Shown piece after piece: positions 7,755 to 15,650 of a DNA stretch of 45,179 nucleotides (position 1 is the stretch's first letter; every line of letters begins with the position of its first letter). Position numbers and translations under genes: made by a program. The stretch comes from Microbacterium testaceum (lineage in GTDB: Bacteria; Actinomycetota; Actinomycetes; Actinomycetales; Microbacteriaceae): assembly GCF_001476655.1 (NCBI RefSeq), contig NZ_LDRT01000008.1:1-45179 (forward strand), given 5' to 3'. The notes under the pieces were generated by a model. It ran no database searches. It was not told the origin of the DNA and was given only the letters and a program-made list of their open reading frames with translations.

Positions 7755-8606
7755 ATGTACGACGCGATCATCATCGGCGGCGGCCCCGCGGGCCTGCAGG
7801 CGGCTCTCACCCTCGGGCGGATGCACCGGCGCACGCTGCTCGTCGACTCCGGCGCGTACCGCAACGGCACCGTGCCGCATGCCCACAACCTGCTGACCAA
7901 CGACGGCCGCGACCCGGCCGAGCTCCGCCGACTCGGACGCGCGGAGATCGCGGCGTACGACACCGTGGAGATCCGGGATGCCGCCGTCGACGCGGTCTCC
8001 GCGACCGACGGCGTCGTCGTGGTCACGGTCGACGGGGAGCCGGTGCATTCGACCGCGGTGATCCTCGCCACCGGGCTCGCGGACGAGCTGCCACCCATCC
8101 CCGGGATCGACGCCCACTGGGGCGACCGGGTCGCCAACTGCCCGTTCTGCCACGGCCACGAGTTCGCCGGTCAGCGGGTCGCGGTGCTCAACGGCACCGC
8201 GCACGCCGCGATGCTGGCCGCGATGCTCGAGCCGGTGGCATCCGAGGTCGTCGTGATCGATCCGGCCCGACTCACCGGGGTGGGCGACTCCCCCGCGGGT
8301 CTGCGCCTGACCCTCGATGACGGGACGACCGACGACGTGGCCGGGGCCTTCATCGCGCCGACGTCCACCCAGCGCGCGCCGTTCGCCGATCAGCTGGGCC
8401 TCGAGCGGCAGGAGTCGGGTGCCGTCCGCGTCGACCCGTTCGGACGCACGAGCGTCGAGGGCGTCTACGCCGTCGGCGACATGGCGCAGCCCGATCACTT
8501 CGCGGGGCCCATGGCGTCACTGGCGAACGCGATCGCCGCTGGCCAGCTCGCGGCCGTCGCCGTCGTGCAGGCGGACGCACAGGCGCGGGTGACGACCGCT
8601 TCCTAG
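7755..8606 (+). CDS. Thioredoxin-reductase-like FAD oxidoreductase
   Basis: A 283-residue flavoprotein of the thioredoxin reductase / class II pyridine nucleotide-disulfide family. The N-terminal dinucleotide fold is DAIIIGGGPAGLQAA, the redox pair is C129-P-F-C132 inside NCPFCHGHEF, and the C-terminal FAD motif is GVYAVGDM. The segment that normally holds the NADPH motif GxGxxA reads VAVLNGTAHAA, so cofactor binding may be altered. Members of this 'CPxCHG' group are commonly controlled by a neighbouring regulator, as here. The start is ATG 7755 with GAAGGAG 7 bases upstream. Role inferred: thiol/disulfide or small-molecule reduction under a stress sensed by the MerR protein. Confidence 0.87.
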   Translation: MYDAIIIGGGPAGLQAALTLGRMHRRTLLVDSGAYRNGTVPHAHNLLTNDGRDPAELRRLGRAEIAAYDTVEIRDAAVDAVSATDGVVVVTVDGEPVHSTAVILATGLADELPPIPGIDAHWGDRVANCPFCHGHEFAGQRVAVLNGTAHAAMLAAMLEPVASEVVVIDPARLTGVGDSPAGLRLTLDDGTTDDVAGAFIAPTSTQRAPFADQLGLERQESGAVRVDPFGRTSVEGVYAVGDMAQPDHFAGPMASLANAIAAGQLAAVAVVQADAQARVTTAS

Positions 8607-8615
8607 ACTGGGGGT

Positions 8616-9701
8616 GTGGACAACGCAGGCGGGGGCCCCGCGACGCCCGAGGGTGTCCGCTCCGCGCGCCCGCGGCTCGCGATCGAGCTCACCGCCCTGG
8701 GCGTGGTCGGGGTGCTGCTGTTCCTCGCGCTGGCCGCCGGTGCCGGCGCCCTGTACCGCGAGTTCTACAGTCCGAGCGCCTTCGTCCGGCACTACCTCGC
8801 GTTGCTCGAGGACCGTCGCACCGCGGAGGCCCTCGCTGTGCCCGGGGTCGCGATCGACGCCGCCGAGCTCGAGGCGGCGGGGCTGCCGTCGACCGCTTCC
8901 GAGGCTCTCCTGCGTCCCGATGCGCTGGGCGGCCTGAGCGACGCACAGGTGGTCGCCGAGCAGAGCGACGGCGACGTCACGCGCGTCAGCGTCACCTACC
9001 GCGCCGGGAGCTATGCGGGCCGGACGACGTTCGCGGTCACGAGCGACGGGAACGCCGGCCTGCTCCCCCGCTGGCGTTTCGCGACCAGCCCGCTCGCGGT
9101 CGTGGATCTGTCGGTACGCGGGTCCATGCGTTTCTCGGTCAACGGCTTCGAGATCGACAAGCGGCAGGTCTCGCTCGACAGCGCGGATGCCGACCCCTCC
9201 GCCGCCGTCCCCCTCCTGGTGTTCTCACCCGGCCTGTACTCGGTGTCGGTCGACACCCCGATCTCGGCGACCCCCGGGGTGGCCGTGCTGGCAGACGCCC
9301 CGCTGACCGGTATCCCCGTCGACGTGCAGGCCCAGCCGACCGACGAGTTCGTCTCGGTGGTGCAGCAACGCGTCGAGGACTTCCTCACCACCTGCGCCGA
9401 ACAGAAGGTCCTCCAACCGACCGGGTGCCCTTTCGGCTACACGGTCCGCAACCGCATCGAGGGGGCGCCGTCGTGGTCGATCGCCCAGCAGCCGAAGGTG
9501 ACAGTCGTCCCCGACGGGGCGGGGTGGCGCATCCCCACCACCGACGCGGTCGCGCACATCGATGTCGCCATCCGCTCGATCTTCGACGGCTCCGTCCGCA
9601 CCGTCGACGAGGACGTCCCTTTCGCCGTCGACGGCAAGATCACGGTGCTCCCCGACGGCACGGCATCCATCCTCGTCAGCGGGAGCGCCCGCGCCGATTG
9701 A
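8616..9701 (+). CDS. Membrane-anchored protein of unknown function
   Basis: I do not recognise this 361-residue protein. It has a hydrophilic head, one strong membrane helix at about residues 23-47, and a long extracytoplasmic region rich in beta-strand patterns. The block EFYSPSAFVRHYLALLEDRRTAEAL resembles the helical start of NTF2-like or DUF4878-type domains found in actinobacterial exported proteins, but this is weak. Two cysteines (near 'TTCAEQKVLQPTGCPF') could form a disulfide outside the cell. The GTG start at 8616 follows a G-rich ribosome-binding site and lies 9 bases after the flavoprotein stop, so it may be co-transcribed with it. The gene ends 26 bases before the convergent CopD-CtaG gene. 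Confidence 0.7.
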   Translation: MDNAGGGPATPEGVRSARPRLAIELTALGVVGVLLFLALAAGAGALYREFYSPSAFVRHYLALLEDRRTAEALAVPGVAIDAAELEAAGLPSTASEALLRPDALGGLSDAQVVAEQSDGDVTRVSVTYRAGSYAGRTTFAVTSDGNAGLLPRWRFATSPLAVVDLSVRGSMRFSVNGFEIDKRQVSLDSADADPSAAVPLLVFSPGLYSVSVDTPISATPGVAVLADAPLTGIPVDVQAQPTDEFVSVVQQRVEDFLTTCAEQKVLQPTGCPFGYTVRNRIEGAPSWSIAQQPKVTVVPDGAGWRIPTTDAVAHIDVAIRSIFDGSVRTVDEDVPFAVDGKITVLPDGTASILVSGSARAD

Positions 9702-9727
9702 GGTCGACGCGTCTTCGCGGGCGCGTC

Positions 9728-11722
9728 TCAGCCCCGACGAGCCGCGTCGCGCTCGGCCACGCGCGCATCGCGCGCCGCGAGTCGCGCGAGCTCCTCGTTG
9801 TAGGCGTCGAGCTCGAGGTCGCCGACACGGTCGACGTGCCGGTCGCGTCGGCGCTGCTGGCGTTCGTCGCTGCGGCTCCACTGGATCGCCACGGCGATGG
9901 CGAGGATCAGGGTCGGGATCTCCCCGACCGACCACGCCACACCACCACCGACGTATTGGTCTTCCAGCGGCGTCGCTCCCCAGGTGCGCCCCATCGCTCC
10001 GAACCACTCGGCCACCATCAGGCCGGAGTTCATCATGATCGCGATGCCGAAGAACGCGTGCATCGCCATGATCGCGATGAGAACGAGGAGGCGCATCGGG
10101 TAGGGGAGGCGATACGGCACCGGGTCGATCCCGATGAGGCTCAGCACGAACAGGTAGCCCGTGACGAGGAAGTGGGCGACCATCCAGATGTGGCCGAGGT
10201 GGTCGTACAGCGACCACCGGAAGAGGTCGGTGTAGTAGAACGCCCAGAGCGAGCCGATGAACAGTCCCGCCGCCACGTAGGGGTTCGTGAGCACCTTCGC
10301 GATCGGATTGTGCACGGCCCAGAGGATCCACTCGCGTCCGCCGCGCGTCCCGTCGTCACGCTTGCGGATCGCGCGGGCGGCGAGGGTCACGGGGGCGCCC
10401 GATACGAGCATCAGCGGGATCGCCATCGACAGCAGCATGTGCCCGATCATGTGCATGCTGAACAGGTAGTCCTGGTAGACGTTCACCGGACCCGAGGTGA
10501 TCCAGAACACCGCGAGCATGCCGAGGCACCACAGCACCGTACGGTAGATCGGCCAACCGTCGCCACGGCGGTGCAGACGCCACACACCGGCGAGGTAGAA
10601 GAAGAGCCCGAACGCCACCACGAACGCCCACAGCAGATCGATGTCCCAGCTGGTGAACCAGCGCTCGATCGTCAGCTCGGGCGGCAGGGGGGATCCGGTG
10701 AGGATCTCCGCCGGCGTCTGCCCGACCAGCGGTGGGGCGATCGGCGGCGGCGTGCGGGCGAGGGCCGCCGCCGCCCCGCTCGCGATGCCCATGAACACCA
10801 GCTCGAGCACGATGATCGCCCAGAAGCGCCGCGAGCCCTGCTCGTCCGCCATGCGGGCGATGAGCCGGCGGCGGTACCACGCACCCAGGACCCCCATCGC
10901 GAGGAGCGCGCCGACTTTGACGAGGACCAGGATGCCGTAGGGCGAGAACAGGTTCTCCCACCCCAGCAGTCCGATCGAGGCGCGCACCGTCCCCGAGACG
11001 GCCACGACGACGAACGCCGCGAGCGCGATGGAGGAATAGCGCAGGAGGACGGTCTGCAACTGGGTCCGCGACATCGCCGGGCGCACGACGACCAGCAGCA
11101 CGAGGCCGCCCAGCCACACCGCGGCGGCGACGATGTGCAGCACCAGGGACGTCACGGCCGCCGTGTGGCTGGCCTCCGTCCCGGCATGGCCCTGCGTCCC
11201 CATCGGCACGAGGGCGGCGAGCGCCAGGATCGCGACGATCATGGTCGGCACCCACGAGCGGACGGCGAACGTCAGCACCGTGAGCACCGCGCCGGCGATC
11301 GTGGTGATCAACCATGCGGGGCCGATCTCGCTCTCGACGAGGAACCGTCCGAGCTGTTGTCCGAAGAGCGGATCGAGGGTCGGTTTGGCGTTGATGATGT
11401 TGAGGAACGTCAGGTACCCGGTCGCCGCGGAGGCGACCGTGAAGATCGCCGCGCCGATCGAGGCGGTGTCGAGCGCCAACTCGAACGGGCGCTCCCCCGC
11501 TTCGAGGGCGAACAGCGCCAGCACGAGGGAGCCGACCATCGTGGCCGCCGACAGATTGACCACGAGGGTCGCGAGCGGAAGGCCCCACCGCACGACGGGG
11601 CCGGGGTCGGCGAGCAGGGGCTGGGCGGCGCCGCCGCCGTACGCCAGTCCCACGACGACGGCGATGAGCGAGACCACGACGAGGATGACGGGTCCCGCCA
11701 CGCGGAGGGCACGGGCGTTCAC
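9728..11722 (-). CDS. CopD / cytochrome c oxidase assembly (CtaG) fusion
   Basis: A 664-residue membrane protein with about 14-16 hydrophobic segments that joins two copper-handling modules. Residues to about 330 resemble CopD (copper import across the membrane), including GHAGTEASHTAAVTSLVLHIVAAAVWLGG. Residues about 365-630 match the caa3-type CtaG domain used in assembling the CuA/CuB centres of cytochrome oxidase, with MHMIGHMLLSM, DHLGHIWMVAHF and MHAFFGIAIMM as conserved histidine sites. The C-terminus is a charged cytoplasmic tail. This fusion is common in Actinobacteria, so the arrangement is expected. It likely supplies copper to the respiratory oxidase. The gene begins with GTG at 11722, 104 bases beyond the HU terminator. 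Confidence 0.88.
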   Translation of the reverse strand: MNARALRVAGPVILVVVSLIAVVVGLAYGGGAAQPLLADPGPVVRWGLPLATLVVNLSAATMVGSLVLALFALEAGERPFELALDTASIGAAIFTVASAATGYLTFLNIINAKPTLDPLFGQQLGRFLVESEIGPAWLITTIAGAVLTVLTFAVRSWVPTMIVAILALAALVPMGTQGHAGTEASHTAAVTSLVLHIVAAAVWLGGLVLLVVVRPAMSRTQLQTVLLRYSSIALAAFVVVAVSGTVRASIGLLGWENLFSPYGILVLVKVGALLAMGVLGAWYRRRLIARMADEQGSRRFWAIIVLELVFMGIASGAAAALARTPPPIAPPLVGQTPAEILTGSPLPPELTIERWFTSWDIDLLWAFVVAFGLFFYLAGVWRLHRRGDGWPIYRTVLWCLGMLAVFWITSGPVNVYQDYLFSMHMIGHMLLSMAIPLMLVSGAPVTLAARAIRKRDDGTRGGREWILWAVHNPIAKVLTNPYVAAGLFIGSLWAFYYTDLFRWSLYDHLGHIWMVAHFLVTGYLFVLSLIGIDPVPYRLPYPMRLLVLIAIMAMHAFFGIAIMMNSGLMVAEWFGAMGRTWGATPLEDQYVGGGVAWSVGEIPTLILAIAVAIQWSRSDERQQRRRDRHVDRVGDLELDAYNEELARLAARDARVAERDAARRG

Positions 11723-11826
11723 CCACCCAGACTACGTCGGGGAACACCCGGGAGGACGCCCCGGCCTCTCGACCCGCACGACGTCGAACCACGTCGACAT
11801 CGCGCAGAAGGCGCGCCCGTGAAACG

Positions 11827-11860
11827 GACAGAGGGGGATGCCTCGGCATCCCCCTCTGTC
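11827..11860 (-). terminator. Terminator hairpin after the HU gene
   Basis: A 16-bp perfect stem (11827-11842 with 11845-11860) closes a two-base loop 16 bases after the HU stop codon. The top of the stem is again the heptamer pair GGATGCC/GGCATCC. On the minus strand it is followed by a short GTTTC run. It separates HU from the CopD-CtaG gene. Confidence 0.85.
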
Positions 11861-11876
11861 GCGGTACGGCGTCGTC

Positions 11877-12164
11877 TTACTTGACGGCTGCCTTGAGCTT
11901 CGAGCCCGCGGTGACCTTGACGCGCTTGCCGGCGGGGATCGAGATCTCCTCACCGGTCTGCGGGTTGCGACCCGTGCGAGCGGACGTGGCGACCTGCTCG
12001 AAGGCGATCCAGCCGGGGATCGACACCTTGCTGCCCTTGGCGACCGCCTCGGAGACGGTGGAGAAGAGGGAGTCGAGCACGCCCGACACGGCGGACTGGC
12101 TCTGCCCGGTCGCGCTGGCGATGCTCGCGACGAGCTCGGTCTTGGTGATGGACTTGTCAGCCAT
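11877..12164 (-). CDS. hup: DNA-binding protein HU
   Basis: A 95-residue HU-type nucleoid protein. The N-terminal helical dimer part reads MADKSITKTELVASIASATG. The DNA-binding arm holds the conserved GRNPQTGEEISIPAGKRV, including the Pro at the arm tip. Members bind and bend DNA as homodimers. It is the short form: it has no lysine-rich C-terminal tail such as mycobacterial HupB carries. The ATG at 12164 follows a GGAGG ribosome-binding site by 8 bases, and a small hairpin (12178-12197) stands directly upstream of that site. A much longer open frame continues upstream but is not coding. The gene is followed by a strong terminator. Confidence 0.95.
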   Translation of the reverse strand: MADKSITKTELVASIASATGQSQSAVSGVLDSLFSTVSEAVAKGSKVSIPGWIAFEQVATSARTGRNPQTGEEISIPAGKRVKVTAGSKLKAAVK

Positions 12165-12572
12165 GTGGTTGTCCTCCAGGCGACGATGCCGTCGCCTCTC
12201 GTTACATCGGACGAGGAGGAATTCTCCTCGGTGGTCGGGAGACCGCCTCGACAGTATCAACCGAACCGCGGAATTACGGGGATTTTGGGACATTTCCCCC
12301 GCGAAGCACCCGGCGTGTCGCAACAAACGGTGTCGACACCCGGCTCGCAAGCGCGTTCGGGTGGCATCCGCGTCCCTACGGGTGAGCACCACAGGCGAAT
12401 TTGCCCGGCGGAGTGGGTGAGAGAGTGCGTGAATCGCACGGGCGATGCACCGGGATCCGGTCAGCGAACATCCGCCAAACTTCATATGTTTGTCCCCAGA
12501 CAGGTTAGACGGCAGCGGAGCGGCGACCAGCCCCGGGTGAACCAGACGAACTCTGTCGTGAGAGGGGGAGGG
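12165..12572. other. 408-bp regulatory gap between hup and the LuxR-type gene
   Basis: This divergent spacer is the longest gene-free stretch. It holds a hairpin at 12178-12197 (7-bp stem, AGGCGAC) next to the hup ribosome-binding site and a short inverted repeat GTGCG-N5-CGCAC at 12425-12439. It also has an A/T-rich inverted repeat CAAAC-N7-GTTTG at 12476-12492, which could be an operator or promoter for the LuxR-type gene. Base composition is slightly more A/T-rich than in the flanking genes. I could not place -35/-10 hexamers with confidence and saw no RNA gene. Confidence 0.5.
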
Positions 12573-14015
12573 ATGCCGGGCACACAGGCTTCGATCAACG
12601 CCCGTACCGCCTTCCATGCGGCCGTCGTGACGACGGCCGCCCGCCTGGCGCCGGGCCACGGGATCCCGGAGCAACGCCACCTCGCGCTTCTCGCCGAAGC
12701 GCAGCCGCCGCCCCTGCCGCCGGTCTGGACGGACACGACGGCGCTGACCTTGGCAGCGGTCCTCGTGTCGCGGGCCCGCCGTGATGCGCTCTCCGACGGC
12801 CTCGATCTCATCGGCCACTACTTCGACGACACACGGCTCACCCGCGGCGCCAACCTGTCCAGCGGCGCGCGAGCCCAGCTCCTCGCCGCCGCCGGTGAAT
12901 ACTGCTGCGCCCTGGGATGGCCGCAGATCGGCGCGCGGTACGGCGCCGAGGCCCTCCTCTTCGCCGACAGCGAGGCGATCTCGTACCGCGCCCATTGCGT
13001 TCTCGCCCTCGGCCACGCGCTGAACGGCGAGTACGAGAGCAGCGAAGAGGACATGGCCGCGGCGAAGACGCTCTTCTCGACCCACGGATGGCCGGTCGAG
13101 GAAACCGATTACCTCGCACTGCTGGCCGAATCGCTCGTCGCCTCCGCACGGCTGCAGCCGACTCGACTGGCGGAAGTCTCGCGGGCCTTGCATGAGACAC
13201 GGCCCGACGATCCGTACTGGCAGTACTCGGCGTCCGCCATCGACGTCATGCGCGGACTCCTCGAACGGGATTACTCCGGAGCTCTCGCCGAGACCTGGCA
13301 GCTCACGTACGGATCCCCCCGCCACCGCAGCCACCGCATGATCCGCGACTTCCTGGTCTGCATCCGCTCCGACATCCTCGTGGCGCGCAGCGAGTACCGC
13401 GAAGCTCTGGCCGTCCTGTCGACAGCGCAGACGCGACCGGGCCACGGGATCTGCTTTCACATGCAGCGCGCCGCAGCTCTGCTCCTGCTCGGGAGAGAGC
13501 GCGAACTTCTCGCCGAGACGGACGGGTGTCTCGCCGACGAGGGCAATCACTGCCTCCGCACCCTCACCCCGACGCTCTTACGTCGCGCGATCGCTTTCGC
13601 CCGAGTGGGAAGCGCGCGTCGTGCCGAGCAGAGCATGGAGGCTGCTCTTCTGCTGATCTCCCAGACCGGCGGATCGATCACGCCGTTCATCATGCTGCCC
13701 CTCGACGAGACGCTGGCTCTGTTCGACATCGTGGTGAGCACTCGCCCCGAGCTGGCTCCGGTCGTCGCCGGCATCCAGGAGTTCCTGCCCGCCGTCGCCG
13801 CTCCGGCGGTACCCGCCGGAGAGATCGTCGGCTTCACCCCCGCCGAGAGGGAACTGGCTGCGCTGTTGTCGTCCGAGCGCAACCTGACGGATATCGCTCG
13901 AGAGCGGGGAGTATCTCTCAACACCGTCAAGAGCCAGGTGCGCTCCATCTACGGCAAGCTCGGCGTGAGCGGGCGCGCGGAGGCCGTCGAGGAACTGCTC
14001 AGGCGCGGGTTCTGA
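12573..14015 (+). CDS. LuxR-family transcriptional regulator with a helical repeat sensor region
   Basis: A 480-residue protein whose last 60 residues form a LuxR/NarL-type helix-turn-helix (GFTPAERELAALLSSE, LTDIARERGVSLNTVKSQVRSIYGKLGV). The preceding 400 residues are all-helical, with repeated A/L-rich helices like TPR/MalT-type regulators, but lack the N-terminal P-loop ATPase of the LAL group. No receiver domain is visible. I chose ATG 12573, just after a GGGGGAGGG run. An in-frame GTG at 12558 is possible, and the frame stays open upstream across the hup gene without coding character there. Regulated genes are unknown. It ends before a shared terminator, convergent to the rpsN operon. 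Confidence 0.83.
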   Translation: MPGTQASINARTAFHAAVVTTAARLAPGHGIPEQRHLALLAEAQPPPLPPVWTDTTALTLAAVLVSRARRDALSDGLDLIGHYFDDTRLTRGANLSSGARAQLLAAAGEYCCALGWPQIGARYGAEALLFADSEAISYRAHCVLALGHALNGEYESSEEDMAAAKTLFSTHGWPVEETDYLALLAESLVASARLQPTRLAEVSRALHETRPDDPYWQYSASAIDVMRGLLERDYSGALAETWQLTYGSPRHRSHRMIRDFLVCIRSDILVARSEYREALAVLSTAQTRPGHGICFHMQRAAALLLLGRERELLAETDGCLADEGNHCLRTLTPTLLRRAIAFARVGSARRAEQSMEAALLLISQTGGSITPFIMLPLDETLALFDIVVSTRPELAPVVAGIQEFLPAVAAPAVPAGEIVGFTPAERELAALLSSERNLTDIARERGVSLNTVKSQVRSIYGKLGVSGRAEAVEELLRRGF

Positions 14016-14040
14016 CACCCCGCCGCGGGCGGGAGGAACG

Positions 14041-14078
14041 CCGAAGGGCGGGGCTCCTGTCGGAACCCCGCCCTTCGG
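14041..14078. terminator. Bidirectional terminator between LuxR-type gene and rpsN
   Basis: A 13-bp perfect stem (14041-14053 with 14066-14078, CCGAAGGGCGGGG) has a 12-base loop that can add three more pairs. It stands between the convergent ends of the regulator gene (14015) and rpsN (14094), so it can serve both strands. Confidence 0.85.
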
Positions 14079-14093
14079 ACAGGTGTCTGGTGC

Positions 14094-14399
14094 TTACCAG
14101 GACGACTTGGTCACACCGGGCAGCTCGCCACGGTGTGCCATGTCACGGAAGCGGACGCGCGAGACGCCGAACTTCGTGAGGACACCACGGGGGCGGCCGT
14201 CGATGACGTCGCGGCTGCGCACGCGCGCGGGCGACGCGTTGCGGGGGAGCTTCTGCAGGCCCACGCGGGCGGCCTCGCGGGCCTCGTCGGTCGCGTTGGG
14301 GTCGACCAGGGTCTTCTTCAGCTCGGCGCGCTTCGCGGCGTAGCGCTCGACGACGACCTTGCGCTGCTCGTTGCGCGCGATCTTGCTCTTCTTAGCCAT
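14094..14399 (-). CDS. rpsN: 30S ribosomal protein S14, zinc-free type
   Basis: A 101-residue long-form S14 ([14 protein letters not shown]..., [28 protein letters not shown]) of the small ribosomal subunit head. It contains no cysteine, so it is the zinc-independent (C-) form; the zinc-binding form is about 61 residues with two CxxC pairs. It is the last gene of rpmB-rpmG-rpsN, beginning 4 bases after the rpmG stop, and is followed by a bidirectional terminator. Confidence 0.97.
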   Translation of the reverse strand: MAKKSKIARNEQRKVVVERYAAKRAELKKTLVDPNATDEAREAARVGLQKLPRNASPARVRSRDVIDGRPRGVLTKFGVSRVRFRDMAHRGELPGVTKSSW

Positions 14400-14403
14400 G
14401 TGC

Positions 14404-14574
14404 TTAGCGCTCCTCTCGGAAGTCGACGTGCTTACGGACCACGGGGTCGTACTTCTTCAGCACGATGCGGTCGGGGTTGTTGCGGCGGTTCTTGCGCGTC
14501 ACGTAGGTGTACCCCGTGCCGGCGGTCGAACGCAGCTTGATGATCGGACGAACGTCCTGAGCCTTCTTCGCCAT
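14404..14574 (-). CDS. rpmG: 50S ribosomal protein L33, zinc-free type
   Basis: A 56-residue L33 (starts [19 protein letters not shown], ends HVDFREER), with the conserved [17 protein letters not shown] core. It has no cysteines, whereas zinc-binding L33 has two CxxC pairs. The ATG at 14574 overlaps the rpmB stop codon by one base (TAATG), so translation is coupled to rpmB. rpsN follows after 4 bases. The gene is short enough to be missed by ORF filters. Confidence 0.96.
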   Translation of the reverse strand: MAKKAQDVRPIIKLRSTAGTGYTYVTRKNRRNNPDRIVLKKYDPVVRKHVDFREER

Positions 14575-14810
14575 TACAGCTTCACGCCCTTCGCCTGCAG
14601 GTCACGAACGACGGCTTCGATACCGCGCGCGTCGATGACCTTGATGCCCTTCGCCGAGACGTTGAGCTTGATGTTGCGACCCAGCGACGGAACGAAGTAG
14701 GTCTTCTTCTGCACGTTCGGGTCGAAGCGGCGCTTCGTCCGGCGGTGCGAGTGCGAGATGTTGTGACCGAAGCCGGGAACCGCTCCAGTCACCTGGCACA
14801 CTGCTGCCAT
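14574..14810 (-). CDS. rpmB: 50S ribosomal protein L28, zinc-free type
   Basis: A 78-residue L28 ([48 protein letters not shown]). It keeps a single cysteine (Cys5) where zinc-binding L28 has CxxC, and lacks the second pair, so it is the zinc-independent form. The ATG at 14810 follows an AAGGAG ribosome-binding site; an upstream in-frame start at 14855 would add 15 residues not found in L28. It is first in rpmB-rpmG-rpsN. The 138-base leader upstream folds strongly and appears to carry its own promoter. Confidence 0.96.
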   Translation of the reverse strand: MAAVCQVTGAVPGFGHNISHSHRRTKRRFDPNVQKKTYFVPSLGRNIKLNVSAKGIKVIDARGIEAVVRDLQAKGVKL

Positions 14811-14956
14811 GGTGATGTCTCCTTCTGTACCGTGACACCGGACGGTGCCACCCAAGATCCCTTGTCTGCACCCCGTCTGAGCACGACGGAAAGCCGGGAT
14901 CAGGAGGAGGGATGCGAACTGCGTGCTGGAGTGCGCGCAGACAAGGGGTCAGTCTA
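14811..14956 (-). promoter_or_regulatory. Promoter and highly structured leader of rpmB-rpmG-rpsN
   Basis: On the minus strand an extended -10 (TGCTAGACT; hexamer 14951-14956) overlaps the end of the glycosylase gene. Transcription would begin near 14944, at the foot of an 11-bp perfect stem: 14937-14947 pairs with 14859-14869 (CCCTTGTCTGC/GCAGACAAGGG), enclosing 67 bases. Inside are a 5-bp hairpin (14873-14877 with 14885-14889) and a GC-rich helix near 14919-14940 that competes with the outer stem. Below it, 14832-14840 and 14843-14851 form a second hairpin just before the ribosome-binding site. This could be a ribosomal-protein autoregulatory leader or an attenuator. No Zur-like box was seen here. 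No -35 of good quality is visible. Confidence 0.55.
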
Positions 14957-15650
14957 GCACGGTCGGCGTGTCGACTTGACTCCCCGCCGCCTCCGCGGCG
15001 CCGCGCCCCCAGCGGAACGCCGACACCGTGGCATCCCCTTCGATCCAGAAGCGCCAGGGGAACGCCGCGGTGCCGGCGATCCCCGCCACCCCCACGCGCG
15101 GTCCCGTCGCGACGGCGCCGACCGGCTCGTCCGGCCATCGCAGCCGAGCCCGTGCGCCCGCGCGCACCTCGCCCGTCACGAGGTCGATCCCGTCGTGTCG
15201 CGGATGGCGCAGCCCCACCGCGTCGCCCAGACGACCCGGCCCGCGCGCGAGATCGCGCCCCGCACGCACGGCGCCCCGTCGTTCGAGACGGCGCCGTTCG
15301 GCGATGTCCGCCCCCTCGACGATCTCGCCTCCGCGCAGGAGTACCCCACCCGCCACCCCTGCCGGGCCGCACACGACGTTGACGCAGGAATGGATGCCGT
15401 GGCTCAGGTAGACGTACAGATGACCGGGCTCGCCCCACATCGTCGCGTTGCGCGCCGTGGGACCCATGCGCGCGTGAGAACCCGGGTCGGGCCGGTCGCC
15501 CGTGCCGAGTCCGTGGTACGCCTCCACTTCGGTGAGGCGGACGGCGACCCGTTCCCCCTCGACCTCGGTCTCGAGCACGGCGCCGAGCAGCAGCGGCGCG
15601 ACCTCCACCGGCAGGGCCGAGAGATCGCTCCGGGTCGCGAAACGCGTCAT
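14949..15650 (-). CDS. 3-methyladenine DNA glycosylase (AAG/MPG family)
   Basis: A 233-residue protein of the alkyladenine glycosylase family, which removes alkylated purines as the first step of base excision repair. The active-site block RLTEVEAYHG contains the catalytic Glu (E41 of TExEAY). MGPTARNATMWGEPGHLYVYLSHGIHSCVNVV is split between the DNA-intercalating and water-positioning segments of the family, and GPGRLGDAVGL follows. Length is typical for bacterial members. The ATG at 15650 overlaps the TGA of the upstream beta-propeller gene (ATGA), so the two are translationally coupled. The 3' end contains the predicted rpmB promoter. Confidence 0.92.
   Translation of the reverse strand: MTRFATRSDLSALPVEVAPLLLGAVLETEVEGERVAVRLTEVEAYHGLGTGDRPDPGSHARMGPTARNATMWGEPGHLYVYLSHGIHSCVNVVCGPAGVAGGVLLRGGEIVEGADIAERRRLERRGAVRAGRDLARGPGRLGDAVGLRHPRHDGIDLVTGEVRAGARARLRWPDEPVGAVATGPRVGVAGIAGTAAFPWRFWIEGDATVSAFRWGRGAAEAAGSQVDTPTVLD

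Noticed and set aside
9425..11884. An 819-codon plus-strand frame opposite CopD-CtaG
   Set aside because: Antisense shadow; composition is Arg/Asp/His-rich and has no membrane or domain pattern, while the minus-strand protein matches known families.
14811..14956. A Zur box directly upstream of rpmB
   Set aside because: No TGAnAAnnnTTnTCA-like palindrome is present; any Zur control of the ribosomal genes would need read-through or another site.
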